Source of the DNA: Erythrobacter colymbi
Lineage (GTDB): Bacteria; Pseudomonadota; Alphaproteobacteria; Sphingomonadales; Sphingomonadaceae
DNA length: 64,000 nucleotides
Direction: 5' to 3'
Assembly: GCF_002155685.1 (NCBI RefSeq)
Contig: NZ_MUYK01000003.1
Coordinates: forward strand, 124,001-188,000
Shown here: in pieces, positions 27,798-36,277 of the stretch
How the letters are laid out: each line of letters starts with the position of its first letter
How positions within the stretch are numbered: the first letter of the stretch is position 1
Program-made: the position numbers and the translations under genes
Notes under the pieces: generated by a model
The model's input: only the letters and a program-made list of their open reading frames with translations
Databases searched by the model: none
What the model was told of the DNA's origin: nothing

Positions 27798-28808
27798 ATG
27801 AAACTCGCAACCCTCGACAACGGCACGCGCGACGGCATGCTGGTGGTGGTCAGCAAGGACCTCACCCGCTGCTGCGCGGCGGGCTATATCGCGCCGACGA
27901 TGCAGGCCGCGCTCGATAATTGGGACCGCGTCGCGCCCGAGCTCGAAGTGCTCGCCCGCGATGTCGAGCACGAGACGGTGCCGTGCGAGCGCTTCCACGA
28001 GCGGCAGGCCCACTCCCCCCTGCCGCGCGCCTACCAGTGGGCCGACGGCAGCGCCTATATCAACCACGTGGAGCTGGTGCGGCAGGCGCGCGGGGCCAAG
28101 GTGCCCGAGAGCTTCTACCACGACCCGCTGATGTATCAGGGCGGTTCGGACAGCTTCCTGCGCCCGCGTCAGGATATCCCGCTGGGCGACCCCGCATGGG
28201 GCTGCGACATGGAGGGCGAGATCGCCTGCATCACCGGCGACGTGCCGATGGGCGTGAGCGTCGAGGAAGCGGCCTCGCACATCCGCCTGCTGATGCTGGT
28301 CAACGACGTTTCCCTGCGCGGCCTCATCCCCGCCGAGCTGGAGAAAGGCTTCGGCTTCTTCCAGTCCAAGCCCGCGAGCGCCTTCTCGCCCGTCGCGGTG
28401 ACGCCGGATGAACTCGGCGATGCCTGGGCCGACGCGCTCATTCACCTGCCGCTGATGGTCGACCTGAACGGCCAGCCCTTCGGCCGCGCCAATGCCGGGG
28501 TCGACGCGACCTTCAACCTCGCGCAGCTGGTGGCGCACGCGGCCAAGACCCGCAACCTTGCCGCGGGCACGATCATCGGCACCGGCACGGTCTCGAACAA
28601 GGGCGCCGATGGCGGCGCGGGCAAGCCCGTGGCCGAGGGCGGCGCGGGCTATTCCTGCATTGCCGAGATTCGCATGATCGAGACGATCCGCGATGGCGCG
28701 CCCAAGACGCCCTTCATGCAGGCGGGCGACACGGTGCGGATCGAGATGCGCGATGGCCACAATCACTCGATCTTCGGGGCGATCGAGCAGCACGTCGTGG
28801 CCCTCTAG
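27798..28808 (+). CDS. Fumarylacetoacetate hydrolase family protein
   Basis: 336 residues. FAH C-terminal domain with metal ligands in the WGCDMEGEIACITG region and MLVNDVSLRG, and the conserved GTIIGTGTVSNKGAD loop; NLAQLVAHAAKTRNL is also typical. Cleaves fumarylacetoacetate to fumarate and acetoacetate if it is the pathway enzyme; the short (non-420-residue) form also includes related C-C hydrolases and acylpyruvases. Position after maiA favours the homogentisate pathway. Confidence 0.85.
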   Translation: MKLATLDNGTRDGMLVVVSKDLTRCCAAGYIAPTMQAALDNWDRVAPELEVLARDVEHETVPCERFHERQAHSPLPRAYQWADGSAYINHVELVRQARGAKVPESFYHDPLMYQGGSDSFLRPRQDIPLGDPAWGCDMEGEIACITGDVPMGVSVEEAASHIRLLMLVNDVSLRGLIPAELEKGFGFFQSKPASAFSPVAVTPDELGDAWADALIHLPLMVDLNGQPFGRANAGVDATFNLAQLVAHAAKTRNLAAGTIIGTGTVSNKGADGGAGKPVAEGGAGYSCIAEIRMIETIRDGAPKTPFMQAGDTVRIEMRDGHNHSIFGAIEQHVVAL

Positions 28809-28812
28809 GGGT

Positions 28813-28857
28813 TGCCAGACCCCTGCCAGACCCCATCTAGACCCCCGTCAGACCCCC
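28813..28857 (+). repeat. Four tandem 11-12 base units ending AGACCCC
   Basis: Units TGCCAGACCCC, TGCCAGACCCC, ATCTAGACCCC and CCGTCAGACCCC follow each other directly, five bases after the hydrolase stop. The first two are identical and the others diverged. No role is apparent. Confidence 0.65.
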
Positions 28858-28867
28858 TCCGGCGCGG

Positions 28868-28883
28868 TGTTTCATGTGAAACA
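28868..28883. promoter_or_regulatory. parS-like ParB-binding 16-mer
   Basis: TGTTTCATGTGAAACA differs from the bacterial parS consensus TGTTTCACGTGAAACA at one central base, with both 7-base arms perfect. It lies 33 bases upstream of the aldehyde dehydrogenase start. parA/parB are not in the window. Confidence 0.55.
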
Positions 28884-28916
28884 TCGCCCGCCTGAAGCCA
28901 AACGAAGGAACCGCCG

Positions 28917-30368
28917 ATGACCGCCTACCCCACCGTCAAACTCTTCATCGGCGGCCAGTGGATCGAAACCGGCGAGGCCGGGGCGATGGAAGTGGTGAAC
29001 CCGGCCACTGGCGGCGTGATCGGGCACTGTCCCAAGGCCTCGCCCGCCCAGCTCGACGCCGCCCTCAAGGCCGCTGGCGACGCCTTCCCCGCGTGGAGCC
29101 GCACCTCGGGCGCGGAGCGTCACGCGATCCTGCGCCGCGCCGCCGATCTCCTGCGCGAACGCGCGCCCCAGATCGCCAGCGTCATCACCGCCGAAATGGG
29201 CAAGCCCCGAGCGCAGGCCGTGGGGGAGATCACGGGATCGGCTGATGTGATTGATTTTCTTGGTGAAGAAGCCAAGCGTCGCGGCGGGCGGCTGATCCCG
29301 ACGCGCGGCAACCAGCTGCTCGCGCAGATCGTGACGCACGAACCCATCGGCCCCGCGGTGCTGCTGACGCCGTGGAATTTCCCGATCAACCTGCCCGCCA
29401 AGAAGATCGCCGGCGCGCTCGCGGCAGGCTGCACCGCGATCCTCAAGCCCGCCGAGAACACCCCGGCTTCGGCGCAGATGCTGGTCGAATGTTTCGTCGA
29501 TGCTGGCGTGCCCGAGGGCGTGCTGAACCTCGTCCACGGCGACCCGGGCCCGATTGCCGAGCACCTCATCGCCTCGCCCGTCACCCGCAAGGTGAGCTTC
29601 ACCGGGTCGACCGCGGTGGGCAAGCACCTCGGCGCGCTGGCGGCCACTCACATGAAGCGCTTCACACCCGAGCTTGGCGGCCATGCCCCTGTTATCGTGA
29701 GCAAAAATGCCGATCTGGCACGGGCGGTGGCGATGTGCGCGACGACCAAGTTCCGCAACGCCGGGCAGGTCTGCGTCTCGCCCACCCGCTTCCTGGTGGC
29801 GCGCGAGATCTACGACAATTTCGTCGCCGAATTCGCCGCCATCGCGGGCAAGATCAAGGTCGGCGATCCGGGCGCGGACGAGAGCGTCGACATGGGGCCG
29901 TTGGCGCACGCACGCCGGATTTCCGCTATGGAACAGGTGGTTGCCGACACCGGTGGCAACCGCGGCGAGGTCGTCACGGGCGGCTCGGTGATCGACAGCA
30001 CGGGCTTCTTCTTCCAGCCCACCGTGATCGCCAACCCCTCGCCCGACAGCCGCTTCATGACCGAAGAGCCCTTCGGCCCGATCGCCGGGATCGTCCCCTT
30101 CGAGAAGATCGAGGACGCAGTCGGGATCGCCAATTCCCTGCGCTACGGTCTGGCCGCCTATGCCTTCTCGGGCGATCTCGACGAGGCGCACTACCTCGGG
30201 CGTGCGCTGAAGGCGGGCATGGTCGGGATCAACCAGCTGATCGTGTCCTCGCCCGAAACCCCGTTCGGCGGGATCGGCGACAGCGGGTTCGGATCGGAAG
30301 GCGGCGAGGAAGGCTACCTCGCCTTCACCGATACCAAGCTGGTGATGCTGGCGAAGGCCGGGGGCTGA
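28917..30368 (+). CDS. NAD(P)-dependent aldehyde dehydrogenase (SSADH-like)
   Basis: 483 residues. ALDH superfamily: TPWNFPINLPAKKIAGALAAGC, catalytic Glu in FTPELGGHAPVIV, catalytic Cys in NAGQVCVSPTRF, and the terminal PFGGIGDSGFGSEGG. Closest in style to succinate-semialdehyde dehydrogenases (GabD). Whether it joins the neighbouring homogentisate genes is unclear: 108 bases, tandem repeats and the parS-like site come between. Confidence 0.88.
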   Translation: MTAYPTVKLFIGGQWIETGEAGAMEVVNPATGGVIGHCPKASPAQLDAALKAAGDAFPAWSRTSGAERHAILRRAADLLRERAPQIASVITAEMGKPRAQAVGEITGSADVIDFLGEEAKRRGGRLIPTRGNQLLAQIVTHEPIGPAVLLTPWNFPINLPAKKIAGALAAGCTAILKPAENTPASAQMLVECFVDAGVPEGVLNLVHGDPGPIAEHLIASPVTRKVSFTGSTAVGKHLGALAATHMKRFTPELGGHAPVIVSKNADLARAVAMCATTKFRNAGQVCVSPTRFLVAREIYDNFVAEFAAIAGKIKVGDPGADESVDMGPLAHARRISAMEQVVADTGGNRGEVVTGGSVIDSTGFFFQPTVIANPSPDSRFMTEEPFGPIAGIVPFEKIEDAVGIANSLRYGLAAYAFSGDLDEAHYLGRALKAGMVGINQLIVSSPETPFGGIGDSGFGSEGGEEGYLAFTDTKLVMLAKAGG

Positions 30369-30380
30369 GGCCCCCGCCGG

Positions 30381-30536
30381 TCAGGCGATCAGGCTGGCGA
30401 GGCGTTCGATGAAGGACTGGCGCGACTGCATGGGCTGGAGACGCCCGTAGCGCGCGCGGCGCGAGTGCTCGTCCGAGACGCAGACCGTGCGCCGCATCGG
30501 ATCTGGCCGGCTCGACCAGAAGGTGGGTTTTTCCAT
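30381..30536 (-). CDS. 51-residue basic small protein
   Basis: ATG 30536 to TGA 30381 encodes 51 residues (MEKPTFWSSRPDPMRRTVCV ... RQSFIERLASLIA), Arg-rich with one Cys and an amphipathic C-terminal helix. GGGGACG 13 bases upstream is a loose ribosome site, and an AT-rich stretch with a DnaA box lies further upstream. No family recognised. Convergent with the aldehyde dehydrogenase (12 bases between stops). Confidence 0.5.
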   Translation of the reverse strand: MEKPTFWSSRPDPMRRTVCVSDEHSRRARYGRLQPMQSRQSFIERLASLIA

Positions 30537-30589
30537 GTGTCGCGTCCCCGAATCGCGCGTTTTTATGTTGCGCTAGCTAACACCAAACC

Positions 30590-30598
30590 TGTGGATAA
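30590..30598 (-). promoter_or_regulatory. Perfect DnaA box
   Basis: On the complement the sequence is TTATCCACA, the exact high-affinity DnaA box. It sits inside an unusually AT-rich 100-base intergenic region (about 30550-30650). A single box does not make an origin; it may regulate the 51-residue gene. Confidence 0.45.
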
Positions 30599-30714
30599 AA
30601 CGAGTCCTAATGCCCTTCTCCGCAAAAATGGTTACGGGAAGGTCAATAGGGACAAGCCCTGTGCAAACGATTTGGTTCCCGCTTTTGCGCGGGATCGGCT
30701 AACCGGCCGATCGG

Positions 30715-31881
30715 CTAGCCGATTGTGCGCTGCACACCGGCCGCGCGGACGTCGGCCAGGGTGGGGTAGCCGTTGACCGCCATCAGCAGATCGGCCTCGG
30801 CCAGAATCGAGCGCAGCACCCATGCCGCGCCCTCTGCCCCGCCGAGCGCGAGGCCATAGGTGTAGGGCCGCCCGACGCCGACAGCACGCGCCCCCATCGC
30901 CAGCGCCTTCACCGCATCCGTCCCCGAACGCACCCCGCTGTCGAACAGCACCGGGGTCTCGCCCGCCGCCGCGACGACATCGGCGAGAAGGTCGATGGTC
31001 GCAATCCCGCCATTGGCCTGCCGCCCGCCGTGGTTCGAGCAATAGATCGCGTCCGCCCCCGTATCGACCGCGCGGCGCGCGTCGTCGGGGTGGCAGATGC
31101 CCTTCAATACGATGGGGAGCTTGGTCACTGACTTGAACCACGCCATGTCGTCCCACGTCAGCACCTGACCGAAGGTCGCCGCCCAGGTGAAGATCGCCGC
31201 GGCCGGGTCCTCCTCCGGCGGCCTCGCCAGCAGCGAGCGGAATACGGGATCGGTGAAGTAGTTCTGCAGCACCTTGCCGCGCAGCTGCGGCAAGTTGGAC
31301 GCATTGAGATCGCGCGGCCGCCAGCCCGTCACCCAGGTGTCGAGGGTCACCACCAGCGCCTTGTAGCCCGCGCTCTCGGCGCGGCGGATCAGGCTTTCGG
31401 CGAGCTCGCGGTTCTTGGGCGTATAGAGCTGAAACCACGCGGGCGTATCCCCGCAGGCGGCCTTCACATCCTCCATCGGATCATTCGCTAGGGCCGAGGC
31501 GCAGAACGGGACCCCCGTCATCGCCGAGGCGCGCGCGGCAGCCATGTCGCCGTGGCGATCCTGCGAGGCCTCGCCGTTCAAACCGATGGGCGCCATGAAC
31601 AGGGGCGTCGGGTAGCGGTGGCCGAACAGCTCGATCGAAAGATCGCGCGTCGAGCAATCGACCATCATGCGCGGGATCATGCCCCAGTGGTGGAAGGCCG
31701 CCGCGTTCTGGTCCTGCGTGTGCTCGTCCCCGCAGCCGCCCGCGACATAGTTGGTGAGCATCGGCCCCAGCGCCTCGTGCGCGCGCTTTTCGAGCGTGGC
31801 GAAATCGACCGGATAGGTGGGCAGAATGCCCTTGAGGCCGGCGTTGTAGATCTCGTTCTGCATCGCGCCGAAATAGGTCAT
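30715..31881 (-). CDS. FMN-dependent alpha-hydroxy-acid oxidase
   Basis: 388 residues, LldD/glycolate-oxidase family: FMAPIGLNGEASQDRHGD, FQLYTPKNRELAESL, the FMN/substrate Lys in LPIVLKGICHPDDA, catalytic His in SNHGGRQANGG and phosphate-binding DSGVRSGTDAVKALAMGA. Oxidises an L-2-hydroxy acid such as lactate; some relatives are lactate 2-monooxygenases. No membrane segment, so probably soluble. 70 bases upstream of it lies the DCC-family gene on the same strand. Confidence 0.86.
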   Translation of the reverse strand: MTYFGAMQNEIYNAGLKGILPTYPVDFATLEKRAHEALGPMLTNYVAGGCGDEHTQDQNAAAFHHWGMIPRMMVDCSTRDLSIELFGHRYPTPLFMAPIGLNGEASQDRHGDMAAARASAMTGVPFCASALANDPMEDVKAACGDTPAWFQLYTPKNRELAESLIRRAESAGYKALVVTLDTWVTGWRPRDLNASNLPQLRGKVLQNYFTDPVFRSLLARPPEEDPAAAIFTWAATFGQVLTWDDMAWFKSVTKLPIVLKGICHPDDARRAVDTGADAIYCSNHGGRQANGGIATIDLLADVVAAAGETPVLFDSGVRSGTDAVKALAMGARAVGVGRPYTYGLALGGAEGAAWVLRSILAEADLLMAVNGYPTLADVRAAGVQRTIG

Positions 31882-31951
31882 GGCGGCGGCTCTCTCCCTT
31901 TGTGTTTGCGCGGGAGATCAGCCGATGCGGCGCGTCAGGGCAAGCGCTTTT

Positions 31952-32302
31952 CTAGGCGAAGAACCGTTGCAGACGCGGGCGCAGGCGGAGGAAGCGTATA
32001 TAGGCGGCTTCCAGCACCTTGAGCGCAAGCGGGTTCCGGGCCGCCAGCCCCAGCGGGCGCAGCACCGGGATCGCGCGCCACATCGCCGCGAAGGCCGCCG
32101 CGCCATCGTGGATCACTCCGTCCTCCTCGGCATGGAAACGCGCGAGGAGCTGCCCACGGTCGACGGGGCAGGACGGGTCGGCGCCCGCGGCGACATCGAT
32201 GAAGGTGATGGCCCCGCGCCGGTCCAATCGCCGCATCAGCGCGATCTCGCGCAGGCACAGCGGGCAGGCGCCGTCATACCAGACCTTGACCAGCGCAGTC
32301 AT
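31952..32302 (-). CDS. DCC-family thiol oxidoreductase-like protein
   Basis: 116 residues from ATG 32302. DUF393 signature VWYDGACPLCLREIALMRRLD with the CxxC pair, then GAITFIDVAA and DGAAAFAAMWRAIPVLRPL. Thioredoxin-like fold, predicted dithiol-disulfide chemistry. Starts 2 bases after the stop of the DUF2474 gene, so it is the last gene of the cydAB operon. Confidence 0.82.
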   Translation of the reverse strand: MTALVKVWYDGACPLCLREIALMRRLDRRGAITFIDVAAGADPSCPVDRGQLLARFHAEEDGVIHDGAAAFAAMWRAIPVLRPLGLAARNPLALKVLEAAYIRFLRLRPRLQRFFA

Positions 32303-32304
32303 GT

Positions 32305-32439
32305 TCAGGGCGCGATCCACAGGCGGATGACGTAAGCGACAGCGCCCAGCACCGCGACGCTCGCCGCCCAGATGCCGACCATCCAGAGCAGGCGCTGCCA
32401 AAAGGGGCCTTCAGGCGGTCGCTCGGGCGGCGCGAGCAT
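32305..32439 (-). CDS. DUF2474 small subunit-like membrane protein
   Basis: 44 residues, ATG 32439 to TGA 32305, behind AGGAC. WQRLLWMVGIWAASVAVLGA followed by VAYVIRLWIAP is the DUF2474 pattern: one membrane helix with flanking Trp and a final Arg. This family sits next to cyanide-insensitive bd oxidase genes, where it would correspond to the small CydX-type subunit; that role is inferred. 34 bases downstream of cydB. Confidence 0.8.
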   Translation of the reverse strand: MLAPPERPPEGPFWQRLLWMVGIWAASVAVLGAVAYVIRLWIAP

Positions 32440-32473
32440 TATTGCTGTCCTATCGCTGCGCAACTTGAGCACA

Positions 32474-33469
32474 TCAGTGATACCCCTCGTGCCCGACCTT
32501 GCCGCGGAACACCCAATAGGCCCAGGCGGTGTAGGCGAGGATCAGCGGCAGGGTCAGCGCGACGCCCACCAGCATGAAGGCCTGCGAACGATAGGGCGCG
32601 GCGGCCTCCCAGATGGTGACGCTTTCGGGCACGGCATAGGGCCAGATCGTCACGCCCAGCCCGCTCATGCCGAGGAAGAACAGCGCGATGCCGAGCCAGA
32701 AGGGCTTGGAATTACGCTCCTTCAGGATCGCCCGCAGCATCGACAGGGCGACGATCGCGGTCAGGATCGGCACCGGCGCGACGTAGTAGATCTCGGGCGC
32801 GGAGAGCCAGCGTTCGGCATATTCGGCGTTCAGAGCGATGTTATAGATACTCACCGCGCCCATCAGCACGATCGTCGCTGCGCCCCAGCGGATCGCCAGC
32901 TTGCGGGCGTGGGCCTGCTCTTCGCCGTCGAGCTTCCAGATCAGCCAGCTCGCCCCCAGCAGCGCATAGCCCGCGACCGTGCCGAGGCCGGTGAGGAGGG
33001 TATAGGGGGTAAGCCAGTCAAACCAGCTCCCGGCATAGGCGCGGTCCACCACGTCGATGCCTTGCAGCAGCGCGCCCAGCGTCATCCCCTGCGCCAGCGC
33101 GGCGACGAAGCTGCCGCCCGAGAAGGCGACATCCCAGAACTTCTGGTGCGCCGGATCACGCCAGCGGTATTCGAACGCCACCCCGCGGAACACGAGACCA
33201 AGCAGCATGGCGATGATCAGCGGATAGGTTGCGGGCAGGATCACCGCATAGGCGAGCGGAAAGGCCGCGAAGAGCCCCCCTCCCCCCAGCACCAGCCAGG
33301 TCTCGTTCCCGTCCCACACAGGCGCGATCGAATTCATCGCGCGGTCGCGCTCGCGCCCTGGTGCGAAGGTCGGGAACAGGATGCCGATGCCGAGGTCGAA
33401 GCCGTCCATCACCACATAGGCGAAGACGGCAAAGGCGATGATGAAGGCCCAGACGACGGTAAGGTCCAT
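32474..33469 (-). CDS. cydB: Cytochrome bd ubiquinol oxidase subunit II
   Basis: 331 residues from ATG 33469 overlapping the cydA stop (ATGA). N-terminus VWAFIIAFAVFAYVVMDGFDLGIGIL is the CydB signature, followed by SIAPVWDGNETWLVLGGGGLFAAFP; eight to nine membrane helices. Forms the inner-membrane bd oxidase with CydA, reducing O2 with quinol electrons. Shorter than E. coli CydB (379), as in the CIO subfamily. Confidence 0.95.
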   Translation of the reverse strand: MDLTVVWAFIIAFAVFAYVVMDGFDLGIGILFPTFAPGRERDRAMNSIAPVWDGNETWLVLGGGGLFAAFPLAYAVILPATYPLIIAMLLGLVFRGVAFEYRWRDPAHQKFWDVAFSGGSFVAALAQGMTLGALLQGIDVVDRAYAGSWFDWLTPYTLLTGLGTVAGYALLGASWLIWKLDGEEQAHARKLAIRWGAATIVLMGAVSIYNIALNAEYAERWLSAPEIYYVAPVPILTAIVALSMLRAILKERNSKPFWLGIALFFLGMSGLGVTIWPYAVPESVTIWEAAAPYRSQAFMLVGVALTLPLILAYTAWAYWVFRGKVGHEGYH

Positions 33470-34923
33470 CACACCGGCTCCTTCTCGCCCGGCGCCTCGG
33501 TCGGCAGGGTCTCGGCGCCGCCCGGGTTCTGGGTCGGTCCCGGGGTGATCCCTGCCGTGCGGATCGGACCGACATCGCCGCGCTTGACGCCGTACTCGCC
33601 CGGCTGCGGGGCCTTGCCCATCAGCTTGAGGACATACCACACGCCGATCCCGAAGACGGTGAAGTAGACGAGGATGAAGGCCAGCAGCGAGGCCGCCACC
33701 GCAGGCGCGTCAAGCGGGCTCGAGGCGTCGGCGGTCCGCAGCAGGCCGTAGATCACGAAAGGCTGGCGGCCGACTTCGGTGGTGATCCATCCGGCGAGCA
33801 CCGCGGCAAAGCCCGAGGGCCCCATCAGCACAGCCGCACGGTGGAGCCACGGCAGATCGTAGAGCGTGCCGCGCAACCGCCCCCACAGGCTCCACAGCCC
33901 GATGCCGAGCATGGCAAAGCCGATGCCGACCATTACGCGGAAGCTCCAGAACACCACCGGCACCGGCGGCTCGAGATTGTCGGGCACGGTGTCGAGGCCC
34001 TTCAGCGGGGCGTTCAGATCGTGCTTGAGGATCAGCGACGACATCTTGGGGATCTCGATCGCGTAGCGCACGGTCTTGGTCTCGCTGTCGGGGATGCCGA
34101 ACAGGATCAGCGGCGCGCCATCAGGGTGCGACTGGTAGTGCCCCTCCATCGCCATCACCTTGACCGGCTGATGCTCGAGCGTGTTGAGCCCGTGCATGTC
34201 GCCAGCGAAGATCTGCGCGGGGGTGACGATCGCGGCCATCCACATCGCCATCGAGAACATCTTGCGGGCGTGCGGGTTGGCGCGGTCCTTGAGCAGGTGC
34301 CACGCGCCCACCGCGCCGACCACGAAGGCGGTGGTGAGATAGGCCGCCATCACCGTGTGGACGAGGCGATAGGGGAAGCTGGGGTTGAAGATGATGTCGA
34401 GCCAGCTCTCCCCGGGCAGGAACTGGCCGTTTTCGCCCAGCAGATAGCCCGTCGGCGTCTGCATCCAGCTGTTGACGCTGAGGATCCAGAACGCCGAAAC
34501 GAAGGTGCCGAGCGCCACCATGAAGGTCGCGAAGAAGTGCAGCCGCTTGCCGACCTTCTCCATCCCGAACAGCATCACCCCGAGGAAGCCCGCTTCAAGG
34601 AAGAAGGCGGTCAGCACCTCGTAGGCCATCAGCGGGCCGATCACCGGGCCGGCCTTGTCGGAGAACACCGACCAGTTGGTGCCGAACTGGTAGGACATGA
34701 CGATCCCCGAGACGACGCCCATCGCAAAGGCGATCGCGAAGATCTTCAGCCAGTACTTGAACAGGTCGAGATAGACGCTCTTGCCGGTCTTCAGCCAAAG
34801 CCCCTCGAGCACCATAAGGTAGCTCGCCAGCCCGATGGAGAAAGACGGGAAGAAGAAGTGGAAGCTGACCGTGAAGGCGAACTGGATCCGCGCGAGCAGC
34901 AGAGCGTCGAGGTTCTCAAGCAT
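33469..34923 (-). CDS. cydA: Cytochrome bd ubiquinol oxidase subunit I (CIO type)
   Basis: 484 residues. Heme ligands: His19-region in QFAFTVSFHFFFPSFSIG, His in PYRLVHTVMAAYL, Met in FWSFRVMVGIGFAML. Quinol-loop residues include GDMHGLNTLEHQPVKVMAMEG. The long Q-loop insertion of E. coli CydA is absent, which places it in the cyanide-insensitive oxidase (CioA) branch. GWITTEVGRQPF has Phe where most have Trp. Pro-rich cytosolic tail of about 45 residues. First gene of an operon with cydB, DUF2474 and DCC genes. Confidence 0.95.
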   Translation of the reverse strand: MLENLDALLLARIQFAFTVSFHFFFPSFSIGLASYLMVLEGLWLKTGKSVYLDLFKYWLKIFAIAFAMGVVSGIVMSYQFGTNWSVFSDKAGPVIGPLMAYEVLTAFFLEAGFLGVMLFGMEKVGKRLHFFATFMVALGTFVSAFWILSVNSWMQTPTGYLLGENGQFLPGESWLDIIFNPSFPYRLVHTVMAAYLTTAFVVGAVGAWHLLKDRANPHARKMFSMAMWMAAIVTPAQIFAGDMHGLNTLEHQPVKVMAMEGHYQSHPDGAPLILFGIPDSETKTVRYAIEIPKMSSLILKHDLNAPLKGLDTVPDNLEPPVPVVFWSFRVMVGIGFAMLGIGLWSLWGRLRGTLYDLPWLHRAAVLMGPSGFAAVLAGWITTEVGRQPFVIYGLLRTADASSPLDAPAVAASLLAFILVYFTVFGIGVWYVLKLMGKAPQPGEYGVKRGDVGPIRTAGITPGPTQNPGGAETLPTEAPGEKEPV

Positions 34924-35001
34924 GGTCAGCAGCTAATCCCTTGGAGCCCACGATCAATTGCAATCGCTGCACCGGATATACGGTTTGGAAGCGAAAGGGT
35001 T

Positions 35002-35038
35002 GCACCGCCGGGCGAATTGGGGAGGAGCCCGGCGGTGC
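35002..35038 (-). terminator. 12-bp perfect hairpin ending the sulfur operon
   Basis: GCACCGCCGGGC (35002-35013) and GCCCGGCGGTGC (35027-35038) pair perfectly around a 13-base loop. Read on the minus strand it follows the TauE/SafE stop (35043) and is followed by AACCCTTTCGCTTCC, a weak T-rich tail. Confidence 0.7.
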
Positions 35039-35042
35039 AGGG

Positions 35043-35840
35043 TTAAGCGCCGGGGGACGATCCCCACAGCGCCTGTCCACTCTTGAACAGCATGTAGAAT
35101 GCGACGGCGAAGATCAGCATCGCGAAGACAGTCTTGAGCTGTCCGCCCGCCGAAAGCCGGTGCGACAGCCGCGTACCGATCAGGCCGCCTGCCACGCCGC
35201 CGGTGATGAACACGCCCGCAAGCAGCCAGTCGACAAGGCCCGAAGCGGCATAGTTGGCAGCGGTCGCGAGGCCGAAAGCGGTTACCGCGACAAGGCTCGT
35301 GCCGACCGCGTTGATCATCATCATGTCGGTCGAGGCGATCAGGCCGGGCACGATCAGGAAGCCCCCGCCAATGCCGAAAAAGCCGCTGAAGGCGCCGGTG
35401 CCGAGGCCATAGGCGATCAGACGCGGGGCGTTGTCGCGGCCCAGCCTCACCCCGGGCGTGCCCGCCTCCTTGCGACTGCGCAACATCAGCGTCCCCACGC
35501 CCAGCATCAGCAGCGCGAAGAGGAACAGCAGCTTCTGGCCGTCGAAGCTCTTGCCCAGCGTCGATCCGGCGAGCGCCCCCATGACGCCGAAGGCCGCATA
35601 GGTGAGGCCGCAGGGCCAGCGCACATCGCCCGCGCGGGCGTGCTGGAACAGGCCGGTCGCGGCATTGACCGCTACGGCCAGCGCACTGGTGCCGATCGCC
35701 ACATGCGGGCTTTTCACGCCCACGAGATAGACCATCAGCGGCACGGCCAGGATCGACCCGCCCCCGCCGACCAGGCCGAGCGCAAAGCCGACGAGCACGC
35801 CCGACACACCGCCAAGCGCAAGGTGGAGCGGATCGATCAT
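35043..35840 (-). CDS. TauE/SafE-family sulfite/sulfonate exporter
   Basis: 265 residues from ATG 35840. Duplicated TSUP signature: GFALGLVGGGGSILAVPLMVYLVG in the first half and GAFSGFFGIGGGFLIVPGLI in the second; about eight helices. With a persulfide dioxygenase gene in the same operon, sulfite export is the likely job, since sulfite is the product of that enzyme. 14 bases after the first YeeE-like gene. Confidence 0.88.
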   Translation of the reverse strand: MIDPLHLALGGVSGVLVGFALGLVGGGGSILAVPLMVYLVGVKSPHVAIGTSALAVAVNAATGLFQHARAGDVRWPCGLTYAAFGVMGALAGSTLGKSFDGQKLLFLFALLMLGVGTLMLRSRKEAGTPGVRLGRDNAPRLIAYGLGTGAFSGFFGIGGGFLIVPGLIASTDMMMINAVGTSLVAVTAFGLATAANYAASGLVDWLLAGVFITGGVAGGLIGTRLSHRLSAGGQLKTVFAMLIFAVAFYMLFKSGQALWGSSPGA

Positions 35841-35854
35841 TGTCGCACCGCGCC

Positions 35855-36277
35855 TCAGGCGCTCTCCCTCTCGAGGAAACGCACCAAGGCCATCCCGGCG
35901 AGCATGGCGGCGAGAAAGATCGCGGCAGGCACAGGGGCGATCGCGAGCGCCGCGAAACCCGGTCCGGGGCACAGGCCGGCGATGCCCCACCCGATCCCGA
36001 ACAGCGCCGATCCGCCGACAAGGCGCGGCGTGATGTCGCGCGCGTCGGGCAGCGAGAAACCTTCCGCAAAGGCCGGGCGCTGCATCCGGCGCTGAGCCGT
36101 CCAGGCGAGCGCCATCACCAGCACCGCGCCGCCCATGACGAAGGCGAGCGTCGGGTCCCACCGCCCGAACAGGTCGAGAAACCCGCGCACCCGCGCCGGA
36201 TCGGTCATGCCGCCGATGGTCAGCCCCGCACCGAAGATGGTGCCGGAAAGCAGCGGCACGATCAGCGCGCGGCTCAT
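35855..36277 (-). CDS. YeeE/YedE-like membrane protein (DUF6691 type)
   Basis: 140 residues, four helices. SGTIFGAGLTIGGMTDPARVRGFLD and the Cys motif GIAGLCPGPGFAAL mark the C-terminal half-size YeeE/YedE partner. These proteins carry thiosulfate or related sulfur species using Cys relays. ATG 36277 overlaps the stop of the other half (ATGA), so the two probably form one transporter. Confidence 0.85.
   Translation of the reverse strand: MSRALIVPLLSGTIFGAGLTIGGMTDPARVRGFLDLFGRWDPTLAFVMGGAVLVMALAWTAQRRMQRPAFAEGFSLPDARDITPRLVGGSALFGIGWGIAGLCPGPGFAALAIAPVPAAIFLAAMLAGMALVRFLERESA

Noticed and set aside
28809..28916. Replication origin at the parS-like site
   Set aside because: No DnaA box cluster, AT-rich unwinding element or origin-linked genes (dnaA, parAB, gidA) are visible; a parS-like motif alone is not an origin.
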